Positions 37,701 to 46,919 of a stretch of 64,000 nucleotides of DNA are shown in pieces. The translations under genes were made by a program, and so were the position numbers. The DNA comes from an uncultured Bryobacterales bacterium (GTDB taxonomy: Bacteria; Acidobacteriota; Terriglobia; Bryobacterales; UBA6623): positions 4,166,062 to 4,230,061 of the forward strand of contig OX638379.1 of assembly GCA_951813605.1 (NCBI GenBank), written 5' to 3'. The notes beneath the pieces are model-generated. The model did not search any database, was not told the origin of the DNA, and was given only the letters and a program-made list of their open reading frames with translations. How positions within the stretch are numbered: the first letter of the stretch is position 1; every line of letters starts with the position of its first letter.

Positions 37701-37997
37701 GCCTGCGTTCAGGACCACGCCTGTTCGCTGGACCCGCTTGAAGCCTGCCGACTCGGCCTCCATGAGATATTCGCCGATTCGCAAGGGCGGGGTGCGGTAA
37801 AAACCGCTTACGTCAGTCTGGGTCGTGTAGATGTAACCCGTCGCAGCGTGCGTGAAGCGGATGTCGACCCCGGGGATGACGGCTCCGGTGGCATCGGCAA
37901 TCCCGCCGACGACCACGGCCGTGTCCGACTGCTGGCCAAGTGCCCCGTATGTGGGCAGTAGCAGCAGGGCAACGAGCCAAATAGCTTTTCGTTTCAT
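34716..37997 (-). CDS. TonB-dependent receptor, Oar-like, with carboxypeptidase-regulatory domain
   Basis: This outer-membrane transporter of 1093 residues has a signal peptide (MKRKAIWLVALLLLPTYGALGQ), an Ig-like carboxypeptidase-regulatory domain (about residues 28-110: GGIADATGAVIPGVDIRFTH), a plug with ELPLNGRDYLQLARIS, and a long beta-barrel. The C-terminus ends MQLGFKFIF, an outer-membrane beta-signal with terminal Phe. A GGAGG ribosome site lies 4 bases before the ATG at 37997; an open frame extends upstream but is non-homologous. Such receptors take up oligosaccharides or peptides in Acidobacteriota. The substrate is unknown. Confidence 0.93.
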   Translation of the reverse strand: MKRKAIWLVALLLLPTYGALGQQSDTAVVVGGIADATGAVIPGVDIRFTHAATGYIYTTQTDVSGFYRTPPLRIGEYLMEAESAGFKRVQRTGVVLNAGDTRQVDLVLEIGEVTETIEVVAQAPLLQTQEGATGTVMENQQILELPLNGRDYLQLARISAGVTPPARSEVANRQGVSVGGSQATQVNFIIDGIDNNNQSIASQGNQKEAIKPQLDAVQEFKILTNAYSAEFGRSMGGVVTMTTKSGTNDIHGAAFEFLRNEGMDAKNFFVPHDAEKPPFKRNQYGFAIGGPVKRNKAFLFGDMEYTDIRESTTRVNTIPSMDERVGIFDAARSVIRDPLTTDTETRTRDPFPGNRVPESRIDPVMRIARGWWPEPTNDSRTRNHVFIPPRNQDLNRWDVRYDQSIDDQNNFYFRLSGQQTNNGRVPVLPDSADGLYLHGKDVDITNRQMALIYNGVWSPNLVGSFRTGWSYIDTGVEHANDVPVNPIVGLDMGNGLDVSTPGSGSFTPAGFRGVGSCCFNYIASQTRQFAADITWTKGRHTLKFGHTTYWLQSQIFNAGFITGRFVFDARFTEDPVTRGGGASMADFLLGYSREARNSNHRHMALRAPWMHQYIQDDWRITDKLTINLGLRYEVSLPWVDKFDKISNLDVDTDTNQPKFVVVGERGSGRFSRSLVTSDLNNFAPRFGFAYRMRESTVVRGGFGLFYANTMNTGGGEFMETNPPSHVKTQIGTDRLTPTIRVQAGQGAGALSPEKSPPLVPGSFEIDPPWPVATQWNFNIQKQLPNNVLWEVGYFGTKGTHIIRRYNLNHAEPGPGSANSRRKWQKVRFPGSEHDVGLSFLHNFRNNSNSNYHALQTKMEKRYGSGLSFLVSYTWSKAIGDYSFIPGEDRGIGANWGVQNPNDLAAERSLLNQHVAHRAVVSYLYDLPFGQGRQYGSGWGKAANAILGGWTLGGINSFITGFPMNLSVRGNPSGTGGFNLDRPKVVGEWRIPRSERGPDRWFNTEAFERNDPFTYGNAGRNILEAPGTIKFDLALHKNFQISETSRVQFRAEAFNAFNSPIFDGPNLQVGNRNLGVISNAAPGRVMQLGFKFIF

Positions 37998-39030
37998 TGC
38001 GCCTCCGATGAAATTGCGGTGTAAGACCGCGGTTGAAGGGTCAGTTCCGGCGCACGGAATTGAATTGATGAGCCCGCACGCATACCAGCTGTGGATTGCC
38101 CCCAACAGCAATGCCACTGGCATTCTAGCGCATGAGCCCTCTCAGACTTTGGCAGTTCCAAGCATCGCCGAGTGTCGGTCGGCATCCCGACTATCCCATA
38201 AACATGAGCTATTCGAGTGGCATTATGCTACGAGGCATTCGGGCGAGCGGTGCGACGGAGCGGCATGAATCGATTGCCGAGCCTGCGGGCAATCGCCCTG
38301 GTCCGCGCCACAGGCATGATTGCGCCGGCTTCAACCTTGGCGTTCGAGAGGCCGTGCTCGGAAAGTGCGCCGGATTCGGCAGTCCATGCGATCGCCGACG
38401 GCAGCTCTCCCGCGGCTATCAAGTTGATCCGCGAAGCCATCGCATGCGGAGAAGATAGCGGCGATTCCGATTTACCGGTTGACGGACTTGCAACGGTGGT
38501 TGCCGAGGCGAGAGCCTCGGTAGCCGGCAATGATCTTTCGCATGCACGAAGCCTGCTAGGTCGAATTCTCGGCTGCGAGTCGAAGCGGCGCAGTCTCGCG
38601 GAGAAAGTGGCCGGGTTGATGCGCAAGCATCCGGACCCACAGCTGAGACGGTTGGATTCGCGGCGGCGGCTCAGGAAACGATGTTTCCGATTCCTGGCTA
38701 GAGCACCGCTTGATGCCGCGACTGCACCGAAGGACTCTGGCACGGCTCCGAACATTCCCAATACTAGCGGTGGGCGGATCGAGGGACCGCATCGGAAATC
38801 TCTCGAAGACCGCACCGGCCGCTGCCAGACGCGATGGCATGGCCGAAGCTGACAGCTCTCCGCTTGAAGCGGAATTGAATTCGGTAAGGCAGGCAGGACC
38901 ACGAGCTTCGTTCTTGGCCCGTACGGCGGTCAGCATGCAGAGCCCCTGCACGAAGGCTGCGCCGGAGTGCAGGGGCTCAATTCTTGCAAGGTGGAACGCC
39001 CCGCCTAGATCCCCGGCCGCGCCCCCGGAG
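37998..39030. other. 1-kb stretch without a supported gene
   Basis: Several overlapping open frames on both strands exist (the longest about 210-230 codons) but none shows a recognised motif, ribosome site or signal peptide. A perfect hairpin lies at 38,941-38,977. The stretch may hold the TonB gene promoter plus decayed sequence. Confidence 0.4.
38941..38977 (-). terminator. hairpin downstream of the DUF3604 gene
   Basis: AGCCCCTGCAC and GTGCAGGGGCT pair as a perfect 11-bp stem with a 15-base loop, about 54 bases past the DUF3604 stop in its reading direction. There is no T-run, so termination is likely but not certain. Confidence 0.5.
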
Positions 39031-41601
39031 CTACTCTCGGCCAGCTCTGCCGCCCATCCAGAACGGGCTCGACCAAGCCATGGCGCCATCGATCTGACGG
39101 ACTCGCAGATAGTAGTAGTCGCCAGGCTCGGGATCGTCTCGGTCGGTGTAGGTGAAGTCTTGGTCCAACGCCCCGGCGGAATGCACGAGCTGCACTGAGA
39201 GAGCATCGGTGTGCTCAAGCACTCTGAACTCCCTGCGGTCGACATCTGCTCCTAGGTCTCCGAGCCGGAAGGTCGCCCTGGTCGCCGGCAAGCCCTGGGG
39301 CGTCCGCTCGTATCCGCCAGAGCCTCGTAGCTCCCTGGTAGGTTCCATGTCCACGACCACCTTCGTGTCGGCGCTGGCTCCGCGCAACTTCAAGACCAAC
39401 GACGTGCTGCGCCCCCGGGTGTTCAGAGCGAACCGCAGTTGCCCGCCCTCCAGTCGCGCGGCGTACGTGGCCGGATGCCGGAACCAAGGCTCGCCGAAGC
39501 CTGCGAGGTCCGCGCCAGCGACGCTGATCGCGCCCTTCCACGGCCTGTCTCCGCGAGGCACTTGCCGCCTGCCAATCACCTCGGTCGACGCTTCGAAGCT
39601 GACCTGCACGGAAGCGTCACCCGCGACATCGGCCTGCAGGTAGCGTCTCGTGTAGACGAGCTGCCCGTTCTTGACGACGTCGATGGCGTCGATGGGTGCC
39701 GTCCCGTGGACGCTGCAATCAATCGTGCGAATCGTCGAGTGTTCTTGCTCTCGCCCCATTTCCACGCCGTTCAGCGTCGCGTCTAGCAAGATGCGTTCGC
39801 CGGTGGTCGCGTACGTCGCTCGGCTCCGGAGCCCGTCAAAGATCGCATCCGCTGTGTTTTCGTCGGCCAGCACGGCGGCCAAGCCGCCGAGCTGGCGGTT
39901 GGTCATGCCGCTATAGCCGGGATGCCCGACGTGATTGTCCGACGCGCCTACAAAGCCCACTCTGAAACCGTTGGCAAGGTACTTGTTCCCGAACCAGTCA
40001 AACGTGCCGTGGCCGGACTGGATCTCGACGAGCCTCTCGACGCTCCCGTCGCTGTTCGTCCAGTCGCCGGGCTGGTGCGCATGCGGAACGACTAAGACAT
40101 CGTCCGCGGAGTTGCCCTGGCGCAGGCCCTCGTACAGCTCGTCTAGCAAAGGCGCTCTCTGGTTCGGCACCCGAAGGCGCCCCGGCGTGTCGCGGAAAAA
40201 CACATTGTGGTGACCGCCGTACGCTAGGCGGGAGGTCCACTCGAACCCCAGGATGGCTGTGAACTTCCCGTCGACGCGATACTTCTCGACCATCTCCTGC
40301 AACGTCTTCCATTCGAAGTCGTCCATCCAGATGTCATGCTCGGAGAGGCTCAGAAAGTCGAGCCGCGCGACATCGCGCCCAAACCTGTAATAGCCGTCGG
40401 GGGATCCCTGGCCTTCTGCGAATCCAGTATGGCCATGCGTCTCTCCCCAGTAGACTCTGCGAGAGGGAGCGCTCTCGACGCGAACGGGATTGCTAGTCCC
40501 TCGCAGTGCGCCGGCCCGAGAACGCACCTCGAACCGGTAGACGCCGGGCGAATCGATCTGTATCCCCTCAATCTCGTGTATCGCGGCGCTCCCAGCGGGA
40601 ATCTGGCGAAACGCCTGGCCGTTGAGCAGGACCTGCATTGCTGGCGTCTTGCCCGAGATCAAGTTCTTGAAGCGATCCTCTGACCGGACGGCCAGCGTAA
40701 ATCCTTCCCCGGGCTCGACAATCGACGGGGCAACGGCGTTGACGAAGCGAGCCCGTTCCTCCCCGACTACCTCGAGCGATGGCCACCTAGGGGTGAGAAG
40801 CCACCCGTTGCCCTCCAAGTCGACAAACGTCTTGAACACCACTCGGTCGTTGGACCAGTTCTGCAGTTTCAGGCCGGGACTGCCCTCGCTCCGATCGCCG
40901 AATGCAATCGTGACGGTGTCACCCTTCGACAATTCCGAGCCGGAGAGCCGGAACGCAATCGCGTTGCGTGTCTCGAAGCTCGCCCACCGGCCCCAGGGCT
41001 CGGAGGCCGTGAACCGGGCGTCGGGATTCGAAGTTCGAACCGTGATGTAGTTGGCGCCCTCGGCGTTGCGCGTCTGGAGTCTGCCCGACCGGCCCTGGCC
41101 GATCGCAATCCCTCCGCCGACAGCCATCGGCACTTCCCCAACCTCGTATTTCTCGCTGACGGTCACGAACTCACCGGCCCGAAACGGCCCCTTCGAAGAC
41201 AGGGTTAGCTCGCCAATCCCGCCCGGACTCTCGTCCTTGATCTGGAATTCGCGCGTGTACTGCGCAATCAAGGCCGCGACTTGAATGGGCGCTAGCTGGG
41301 GGCCGCCCGGCGCAAGACGTCGCAGGCCGCGGTTGGCGTTCGAAGCAAGCTGGGGAAATCCGCCGGGCACCGGTCCGCCAGTCAGCGAGTAGGCATTGGC
41401 CCATTCCCAAAGAGTCGACAGGCGGCCCTGGAGAACATGCACCGATGTCGTCGCTTGCGGGGCCTCCAACTTGAGGCGCTCCACTCGCTGGCGGAGCTCC
41501 GGGGACAGGTAGTCGTTGGCTCGGGCGGTTCGGTCTTGGGCCGCGACCCCCCAGATCAACGGAATCAATACCACCAGAAAGCCCATCGCTTTGAGTTTCA
41601 T
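39031..41601 (-). CDS. secreted DUF3604 domain protein (PHP-like)
   Basis: This 856-residue exported protein starts with the signal peptide MKLKAMGFLVVLIPLIWGVAA. A DUF3604/PHP-like metallo-domain occupies about residues 380-700: RRVYWGETHGHTGFAEG with the H-x-H metal motif, FLSLSEHD, VVPHAHQPGD and FVGASDNHVGHPGYSG. N-terminal beta domains precede it. The family is placed near phosphoesterases and CehA-type hydrolases; the substrate is unknown. An AGGGAGA ribosome site lies 5 bases before the ATG. It is the next gene right of the TonB receptor on the same strand, about 1 kb upstream, so co-transcription is doubtful. Confidence 0.9.
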   Translation of the reverse strand: MKLKAMGFLVVLIPLIWGVAAQDRTARANDYLSPELRQRVERLKLEAPQATTSVHVLQGRLSTLWEWANAYSLTGGPVPGGFPQLASNANRGLRRLAPGGPQLAPIQVAALIAQYTREFQIKDESPGGIGELTLSSKGPFRAGEFVTVSEKYEVGEVPMAVGGGIAIGQGRSGRLQTRNAEGANYITVRTSNPDARFTASEPWGRWASFETRNAIAFRLSGSELSKGDTVTIAFGDRSEGSPGLKLQNWSNDRVVFKTFVDLEGNGWLLTPRWPSLEVVGEERARFVNAVAPSIVEPGEGFTLAVRSEDRFKNLISGKTPAMQVLLNGQAFRQIPAGSAAIHEIEGIQIDSPGVYRFEVRSRAGALRGTSNPVRVESAPSRRVYWGETHGHTGFAEGQGSPDGYYRFGRDVARLDFLSLSEHDIWMDDFEWKTLQEMVEKYRVDGKFTAILGFEWTSRLAYGGHHNVFFRDTPGRLRVPNQRAPLLDELYEGLRQGNSADDVLVVPHAHQPGDWTNSDGSVERLVEIQSGHGTFDWFGNKYLANGFRVGFVGASDNHVGHPGYSGMTNRQLGGLAAVLADENTADAIFDGLRSRATYATTGERILLDATLNGVEMGREQEHSTIRTIDCSVHGTAPIDAIDVVKNGQLVYTRRYLQADVAGDASVQVSFEASTEVIGRRQVPRGDRPWKGAISVAGADLAGFGEPWFRHPATYAARLEGGQLRFALNTRGRSTSLVLKLRGASADTKVVVDMEPTRELRGSGGYERTPQGLPATRATFRLGDLGADVDRREFRVLEHTDALSVQLVHSAGALDQDFTYTDRDDPEPGDYYYLRVRQIDGAMAWSSPFWMGGRAGRE

Positions 41602-42475
41602 GACATTCTCCCTAGCCTAGCGCCCAGTCACAGTTAACGCTGGAGTGGATCCGGGAATCGACAAGCGTGAAGAATCCCGGCGGGACGTCGAGCGGGAACG
41701 GCGATCTCAGCCTGGGGCATGTGGCCGGTCCGGGAATGGCCGCCTTGCGGTGGGCGGCGGAATCAATTCGGTCTTCGGTTGGGAGGCTCCCTCGTTGCAC
41801 TCAGGCAGGAGACGCGGAGATGGGTTCGATCGATTTTGCCGCCGTCCCGCCCCCGGGCGAGACACCCCCCTGAACGGTCGATCGCTCGATCAACGATCCT
41901 CCGGGCGGCCGTCTCAACGGCTTGCGGGGAAACCGGTCGAGGGCGTGCGCGTCGCTTCCTCGAAACGCACCAACCCCTGCATCTGCAAGTAAGAGCGCCA
42001 AGGCACCTCGCTGCCGGCGGACGCCGCTTCGACGGCCGGCAGCCCGCCCTGCGCTCCGGCATTATCAGCCAGCTGCGGATGAGCGGCGTTTGAATGCAGG
42101 CAATGACGTGGGGGCAGGTCGCTTGATTGGAGTTTTTCGATCCAATTGCGCCGGCACTTCGGCTGATTCCTGTCAATTGCTAGATTCGCTATCCGATCGC
42201 ATCATTGATTTGGGATGCCATGGTGAAGTGAAACTTGCAGTCTGAACGCGAAGAACTGCCTCCGGCGGGCCGCCGCACTAGGTTCCCAGGTTGGCCCCCC
42301 TGATTTGGAACTGGCCGGGCTCAGTCCGCGCAGAGGCCGCCTGGCGCCATGCCTTCTCATGCAGCCAGGCACGGCCAAGACACCAATCTGGAGCGCCGCC
42401 GCCAGTTCGCGCGGCGACTCGCGGGATAGGAGAGCCGTTCCTAGAGCAGCCCGCATGGCCCGAGCTTCGGGAAGC
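41602..42475. other. 874-base stretch without a supported gene
   Basis: Short open frames only, with no motif. One 8-bp inverted repeat (CTGCCGGC/GCCGGCAG at about 42,011-42,042) is seen without a T-run. It lies between the DUF3604 gene and the end of the glycosyltransferase gene. Confidence 0.4.
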
Positions 42476-43681
42476 CTAAGCGCTCTCGTCCGAGCGGTCG
42501 CCTAACCGCGGGCCATCGAAACTTGCTCCGCCATCAACCCTTTGCAGCTTCCCGTCCCTGGTCAGCTTGTACACCCTGTCCCGCCAGACGATCCTGTTGC
42601 CGAAGAATCCGCCGACCCACACGGCCAGGCTCAGGAAATCCTGGACTGGAGCCAGCCACCAGAAACGCACGACGAGAGTGTCTCTGAGAACCGACCGGCC
42701 CACGGCTAGCAAAACCAGCAGCCTAAGGACAGCGCAGATCGCGCACAGAGCCCAGGCCCAGGTCGTTGCGGAAGCAACCGCGAGCAAGATAGCCCATGGC
42801 AGCGGATTGGCGAAAATCTCGCCGAAATAGCCAACCGGTCGCGAGCGGCGGGTCGAGCGGCGCCATCGCAGTCGGTGGGCGAGACTCGAAGCGAGGCCCT
42901 GACTTCCGATTCGGTGTTCCACGACATGCGTTCCCAAGCGCACGTCATAGCCTGCCTGCCGAGCGAGGCGTCCGATCTGGAAATCCTCCGCCAGCGTGTC
43001 ATTAACCGCGTTCCAGCCCCCAATCGCCTCCAGGCACGTGCGGCGCACGGCCATCGTGGGACCGACGGCGAAGTCCATGGGCATGAGGAATTGGGCGGCA
43101 AGCACGCCGCTCCAGAACTCGCTATTGATTCCGACGGCCTCGAGCAGCGACCAGACGCTCCGCCCCGGCACGGCCCGGCAGGGACACGTGACGACGCCCG
43201 TCTTCGGATGCTCGAAGTCCGATGCCAAGTGGCGCAACAAGCCGTGGTCGGTCCGGATGTCGCTGTCGCTGATGACAAGCACTTCCCCGCGCGAAGCGCT
43301 CGTCATCACAGCAAGGGAATGAACCTTGGCATTCTGGCAGGCCGGTTCCCCGGCAGTAAGGGCCATTGAACGCGAGGCGGGATTCCGCAGTGCTAGGGCG
43401 TCGGCCACCGCCAGCGCGGGATCGTGCTTGCTCCGCGCCGCGAACAGGATCTCGTATTCGGCGTGCGCGAGGCCGTAGAAGCTTGCTAGGTTTGTCTCCA
43501 GGTCCGGCTCGTCGCCCGCTAGCGGCTTGAGCACGCTGAACGATACCGGACTGCCGGTTGGGAGCCGCCGCGTTGACCGGCGTTTCAGATAGAAATACGC
43601 GGACGCGAGTACGAGCAGGTAGAATGCGCAACCCCCCGTAACGATCAGCGCGACAAGAACTTGGAGAATCCCTAGGAGCAC
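42476..43681 (-). CDS. ceramide-glucosyltransferase-like (HpnI-type) glycosyltransferase
   Basis: This 401-residue processive-type family GT21 enzyme has an N-terminal helix, the catalytic domain, and two or three C-terminal helices. Family motifs are VISDSDIRTD (metal-binding DxD), DTLAEDFQIGRLARQ (base Asp) and HRLRWRR (Q/RxxRW). Homologues glycosylate hopanoids or ceramide-like lipids at the membrane. It starts 5 bases after the ABC ATPase gene, at the end of the ubiD-hlyD-ABC operon. No squalene or hopanoid gene is nearby, so the acceptor lipid is open. Confidence 0.9.
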   Translation of the reverse strand: MLLGILQVLVALIVTGGCAFYLLVLASAYFYLKRRSTRRLPTGSPVSFSVLKPLAGDEPDLETNLASFYGLAHAEYEILFAARSKHDPALAVADALALRNPASRSMALTAGEPACQNAKVHSLAVMTSASRGEVLVISDSDIRTDHGLLRHLASDFEHPKTGVVTCPCRAVPGRSVWSLLEAVGINSEFWSGVLAAQFLMPMDFAVGPTMAVRRTCLEAIGGWNAVNDTLAEDFQIGRLARQAGYDVRLGTHVVEHRIGSQGLASSLAHRLRWRRSTRRSRPVGYFGEIFANPLPWAILLAVASATTWAWALCAICAVLRLLVLLAVGRSVLRDTLVVRFWWLAPVQDFLSLAVWVGGFFGNRIVWRDRVYKLTRDGKLQRVDGGASFDGPRLGDRSDESA

Positions 43682-43686
43682 CGCAA

Positions 43687-44439
43687 CTAGTGAGGAGGAG
43701 GGACGGACTCGTCCTTCTCGACCTTGCCGTCTCGCAGATGCACGACACGCCGCGCGTGCACGGCGATATCCGGCTCGTGCGTAACTAGGATGATCGTGTT
43801 GCCCTGCATGTGCAGCAAATCGATTACCTCCATAATCTCGTTCGAAGTGGCGCTGTCGAGGTTTCCGGTCGGCTCGTCGGCAAGGATGATCGAGGGGTCG
43901 CCCACCAGGGCGCGGGCAATTGCCACGCGCTGCCGCTGCCCGCCCGAAAGCTCGCTGGGCTTGTGGTACATCCGGTCCGTCAAATCGACCTGATGGAGGG
44001 CCCGTTGCGCCCTTTCCGTGCGCTGCACCGGAGGGACCGCGGCATACACGAGCGGGAGTTCCACGTTCTGCAGGGCGGTGAGGCGCGGCAGCAGGTTGAA
44101 CGTCTGGAAGACGAAGCCAATCTCCCGATTGCGGATGTAGGCCAGCTCGTCGTCGGACATCTTACTGATCAGCTGCCCGGCAATGTAGTATTCGCCCGCC
44201 GTGGGAGAGTCCAGCGCGCCGATCAGGTTCATGAACGTCGACTTGCCGGAACCCGACGGCCCCATGAGCGCCACATACTCGCCGTACCGGATTTTGATGT
44301 CCACGCCGTTAACTGCGTGGATCTCATGGTCGCCCATGACGTACGTCTTGCGGAGCCCGTACGTTTGGATGACGATGTTGTCATCGAGCAGGCGCTTTCC
44401 GATCGTCGCGGAGTCCTGTGCCGCCGTCGCTGTAGCCAT
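43687..44439 (-). CDS. ABC transporter ATP-binding protein (MacB/LolD type)
   Basis: This 250-residue ATPase has the Walker [11 protein letters not shown]-loop [20 protein letters not shown], signature [15 protein letters not shown], Walker [13 protein letters not shown] and H-loop VTHEPDIA. The Q-loop and D-loop sequences are of the MacB/LolD class, which powers mechanotransmission by FtsX-like permeases. No permease gene follows; the neighbours are an HlyD-type adaptor upstream and a glycosyltransferase downstream. The partner permease must be encoded elsewhere. Confidence 0.95.
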   Translation of the reverse strand: MATATAAQDSATIGKRLLDDNIVIQTYGLRKTYVMGDHEIHAVNGVDIKIRYGEYVALMGPSGSGKSTFMNLIGALDSPTAGEYYIAGQLISKMSDDELAYIRNREIGFVFQTFNLLPRLTALQNVELPLVYAAVPPVQRTERAQRALHQVDLTDRMYHKPSELSGGQRQRVAIARALVGDPSIILADEPTGNLDSATSNEIMEVIDLLHMQGNTIILVTHEPDIAVHARRVVHLRDGKVEKDESVPPPH

Positions 44440-44479
44440 AGTCCCTACTTGAATTTAGGCGAGATGCTGCCTCGTGTAG

Positions 44480-45439
44480 TTACTCTTGACGCGGCCGCGT
44501 CAACAATACCACCCTGCACTCTTCGCCGAGCCTCGCCTCCGATGGCGGCGGTGCCAAAGAAAAGACCCTGTCCTGGAGAGAGAAGGCAAATGGGCCGGGA
44601 ATGCCGCAGGCCGATCGCACGGCCACGATCACGAAGTCAGTACCCACATCCGCTTCCAGCCTCCGGAAGGCAGCGCGCGAAACCGTGACCAAAGGCGCTC
44701 CGCGATCGGGCACCTCCCCCTCTTGCACGTGTATCTCGCGAACAATTCCATCCCACGGGCTCCGCACGACGAACGTGCCCGAGAGACGACTCAGACGCTC
44801 GAGCAGGCCCTCGGATCGCCGCAAGGCCGGGGGAGTGGCAATTTCTGCGGGGGAGGCTGGTTCCTCGTTCGCATGGCTCGCGGCGGCGCGGGCCTGGTCC
44901 AATCGCCGCCCTAGCTCGGAAAAGTCTGCCGCCTCCCTCTCGTATTCGACCCGCGCGACCAAGCCCTCCTCGTACAGCGTTCTCCAGCGTTCGAATTCCC
45001 TCTGGGCCGTTTCGTAGGAATTCTCGAGTTGACGCAGGGCGGCGAGCCTGAGTTGCAGACCGCTCTCCCGGAACACGTCCTGGCTGCTCGGCCTCGCTGG
45101 AGCCGCTCTGGCGACACCCTCGCGGAGCTCGGCGATCTCGCGCTCTAATTCCGCTATCGATGCAAGCAGCGGCAAGTCTTCGAACTCGATCAGCGGGTCG
45201 CCGGCGCTGACGGCTTCAGCGGGCGCGAGCCGCGCACGCAGCACCCGGCCATTTCGGTGCGCCGCTATCGTGCCTTCAAGCGTTGATACGACCTTGGCGG
45301 TGACTCCCACTGACTGCATTTCCGGCACGGGCAAGTCCGGAACCGGAACGAGCATTGGACCGAGCCGAACGAGGCCGGCGGCGGCTCCGATCGCAGCCGT
45401 TCCGACCACGAATGCGAGGCGAGTGAAACCGACCCCCAT
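44480..45439 (-). CDS. HlyD-family periplasmic adaptor subunit
   Basis: This 319-residue adaptor has an N-terminal anchor helix (TRLAFVVGTAAIGAAAGLVRLG), a split biotinyl-lipoyl fold (GTIAAHRNGRVLRARLAPAEAVSAGDPLIEFED and later FVVRSPWDGIVREIHVQEG), a coiled coil between (about residues 90-190) and a beta-barrel end. It would bridge an inner-membrane transporter to an outer-membrane channel. It lies 28 bases downstream of ubiD and 40 bases before the ABC ATPase. No membrane permease is present in this group. Confidence 0.88.
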   Translation of the reverse strand: MGVGFTRLAFVVGTAAIGAAAGLVRLGPMLVPVPDLPVPEMQSVGVTAKVVSTLEGTIAAHRNGRVLRARLAPAEAVSAGDPLIEFEDLPLLASIAELEREIAELREGVARAAPARPSSQDVFRESGLQLRLAALRQLENSYETAQREFERWRTLYEEGLVARVEYEREAADFSELGRRLDQARAAASHANEEPASPAEIATPPALRRSEGLLERLSRLSGTFVVRSPWDGIVREIHVQEGEVPDRGAPLVTVSRAAFRRLEADVGTDFVIVAVRSACGIPGPFAFSLQDRVFSLAPPPSEARLGEECRVVLLTRPRQE

Positions 45440-45467
45440 CGAAGATGCCCTAGGAGCCGTCCGGGCC

Positions 45468-46919
45468 CTACTCGATCCCCAGCTCTCGCCAGATGGGATC
45501 GACGCGTTTCTTTACCTTTTCGTCCATTACAAGAATCTCGGGCCAGGGCCGCGTGAACCCCTCGGTCGCCCACTTCTTGGTGGCGTCGATTCCCATCTTG
45601 GACCCGTAGTCCGGCAACCGGCTGGCATGGTCGAGTGAGTCGATCGGGCCCATCGTGAACTGAATGTCGCGTTCGGGATCAATGTTGTTCAAAGCTCGCC
45701 AGGCAACCTCGGAATAGTTCTGCACATCGACATCGTGGTCTACGACGACGATGCACTTGGTGGAGGAGGCCTGCCCCAAGCCCCAAATCGTGTTCATCAC
45801 CTTGCGGGCTTGGCCCGGGTAGGACTTGCGAATCGACACAAGCATCAAGTTGTGGAAGATGCCCTCCGGGGGCATGGAGACGTCCACGATCTCCGGCGCC
45901 TGCAGCTTCATCAGGGGCAGGAATATCCGCTCGATCGCCTTGCCCATGTAGTAGTCCTCCATCGGCGGCGGGCCGACGATGGTCGTGGCATAGATCGGAT
46001 CCTGGCGCTGGGTGACGCAATCGACGTGAAAGACAGGGTAGTCGTCCTCCAGCGAGTAGTAACCGGTGTGATCGCCGAACGGGCCCTCGGTGCGAAGCTC
46101 CCCGAGGTTGACATGGCCCTCAAGTACTATCTCCGCGTTCGCGGGCACTTCCAGGTCAACTGTCTTGCAACGCACCATCTCGACAGGCTGCCTTCGGATG
46201 AATCCGGCGAACAGCATCTCGTCCAAGTCGGGCGGGAGAGGCAGAATGCCCGAAAACATCGTCGCGGGATCAGAGCCGATCGCCACGGCAACGTCCATGC
46301 GGGTTTCCTGCCCCTCTTGGCTCAGGCGTCGGTAGTGCTCGGCGCCCTGCTTGTGCGTCTGCCAGTGCATTCCGGTGGTCCGCTCGTCGTAGACCTGCAA
46401 TCGATAGGTGCCGCAATTGCGCTTGCCCGTAATCGGATTGCGGGAGAACACCATGGGAAGCGTGATGAACGGACCGCCGTCATCAGGCCAGCAGGTCAGG
46501 ATCGGATAGTCGTAGAGCGAGAACCCATCGGCCTTGACGACTTGCTGGCAGCGCCCGGAGCGCACGGTGCGAGGCAAGAAGTTCCGGACCTCGGCTAGCT
46601 TGGAAAGGCCCTTCAGCTTGCCCGCGATACCCTTCGGGACGCCGAGGTCGAGGTACCCCGAGATCCGGGCGGCGATGTCGTCAAGCGAGTCGACTTCGAA
46701 GGCGACGTGCATCTTGGAAATCGATGCGTAGGAGTTGATCAGGACGGGGATGCTCGAGCCCTTGGGATTGTCGAACAGCAGTGCCGGCCCACCATGCTTG
46801 ACGGCCCGGTCGGCGATTTCGGCGATCTCAAGATTTGGATCAACTTCAGATTGGACACGCTTCAGCTCGCCTTGGCGTGCAAGCTCGTCGATGAACTCGC
46901 GGATGTCGCGGTATGCCAT
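45468..46919 (-). CDS. UbiD-family decarboxylase
   Basis: This prenylated-FMN-dependent decarboxylase has 483 residues from the ATG at 46919, whose MAYRDIREFIDELARQGEL matches the family N-terminus; the open frame extends further but is unrelated. Seen motifs include GPALLFDNPKG, the FMN/metal region PMVFSRNP...NCGTYRLQVYD, and GPFGDHTGYYSLEDDYP. Members decarboxylate aromatic or polyprenyl-benzoate acids, as in menaquinone or ubiquinone synthesis. It heads an operon with hlyD, ABC and glycosyltransferase genes. Its prFMN partner UbiX is not in the window. Confidence 0.93.
   Translation of the reverse strand: MAYRDIREFIDELARQGELKRVQSEVDPNLEIAEIADRAVKHGGPALLFDNPKGSSIPVLINSYASISKMHVAFEVDSLDDIAARISGYLDLGVPKGIAGKLKGLSKLAEVRNFLPRTVRSGRCQQVVKADGFSLYDYPILTCWPDDGGPFITLPMVFSRNPITGKRNCGTYRLQVYDERTTGMHWQTHKQGAEHYRRLSQEGQETRMDVAVAIGSDPATMFSGILPLPPDLDEMLFAGFIRRQPVEMVRCKTVDLEVPANAEIVLEGHVNLGELRTEGPFGDHTGYYSLEDDYPVFHVDCVTQRQDPIYATTIVGPPPMEDYYMGKAIERIFLPLMKLQAPEIVDVSMPPEGIFHNLMLVSIRKSYPGQARKVMNTIWGLGQASSTKCIVVVDHDVDVQNYSEVAWRALNNIDPERDIQFTMGPIDSLDHASRLPDYGSKMGIDATKKWATEGFTRPWPEILVMDEKVKKRVDPIWRELGIE

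Noticed and set aside
38217..38852. 211-codon rightward open frame
   Set aside because: No homology, signal or ribosome site; an equally long frame lies on the other strand.
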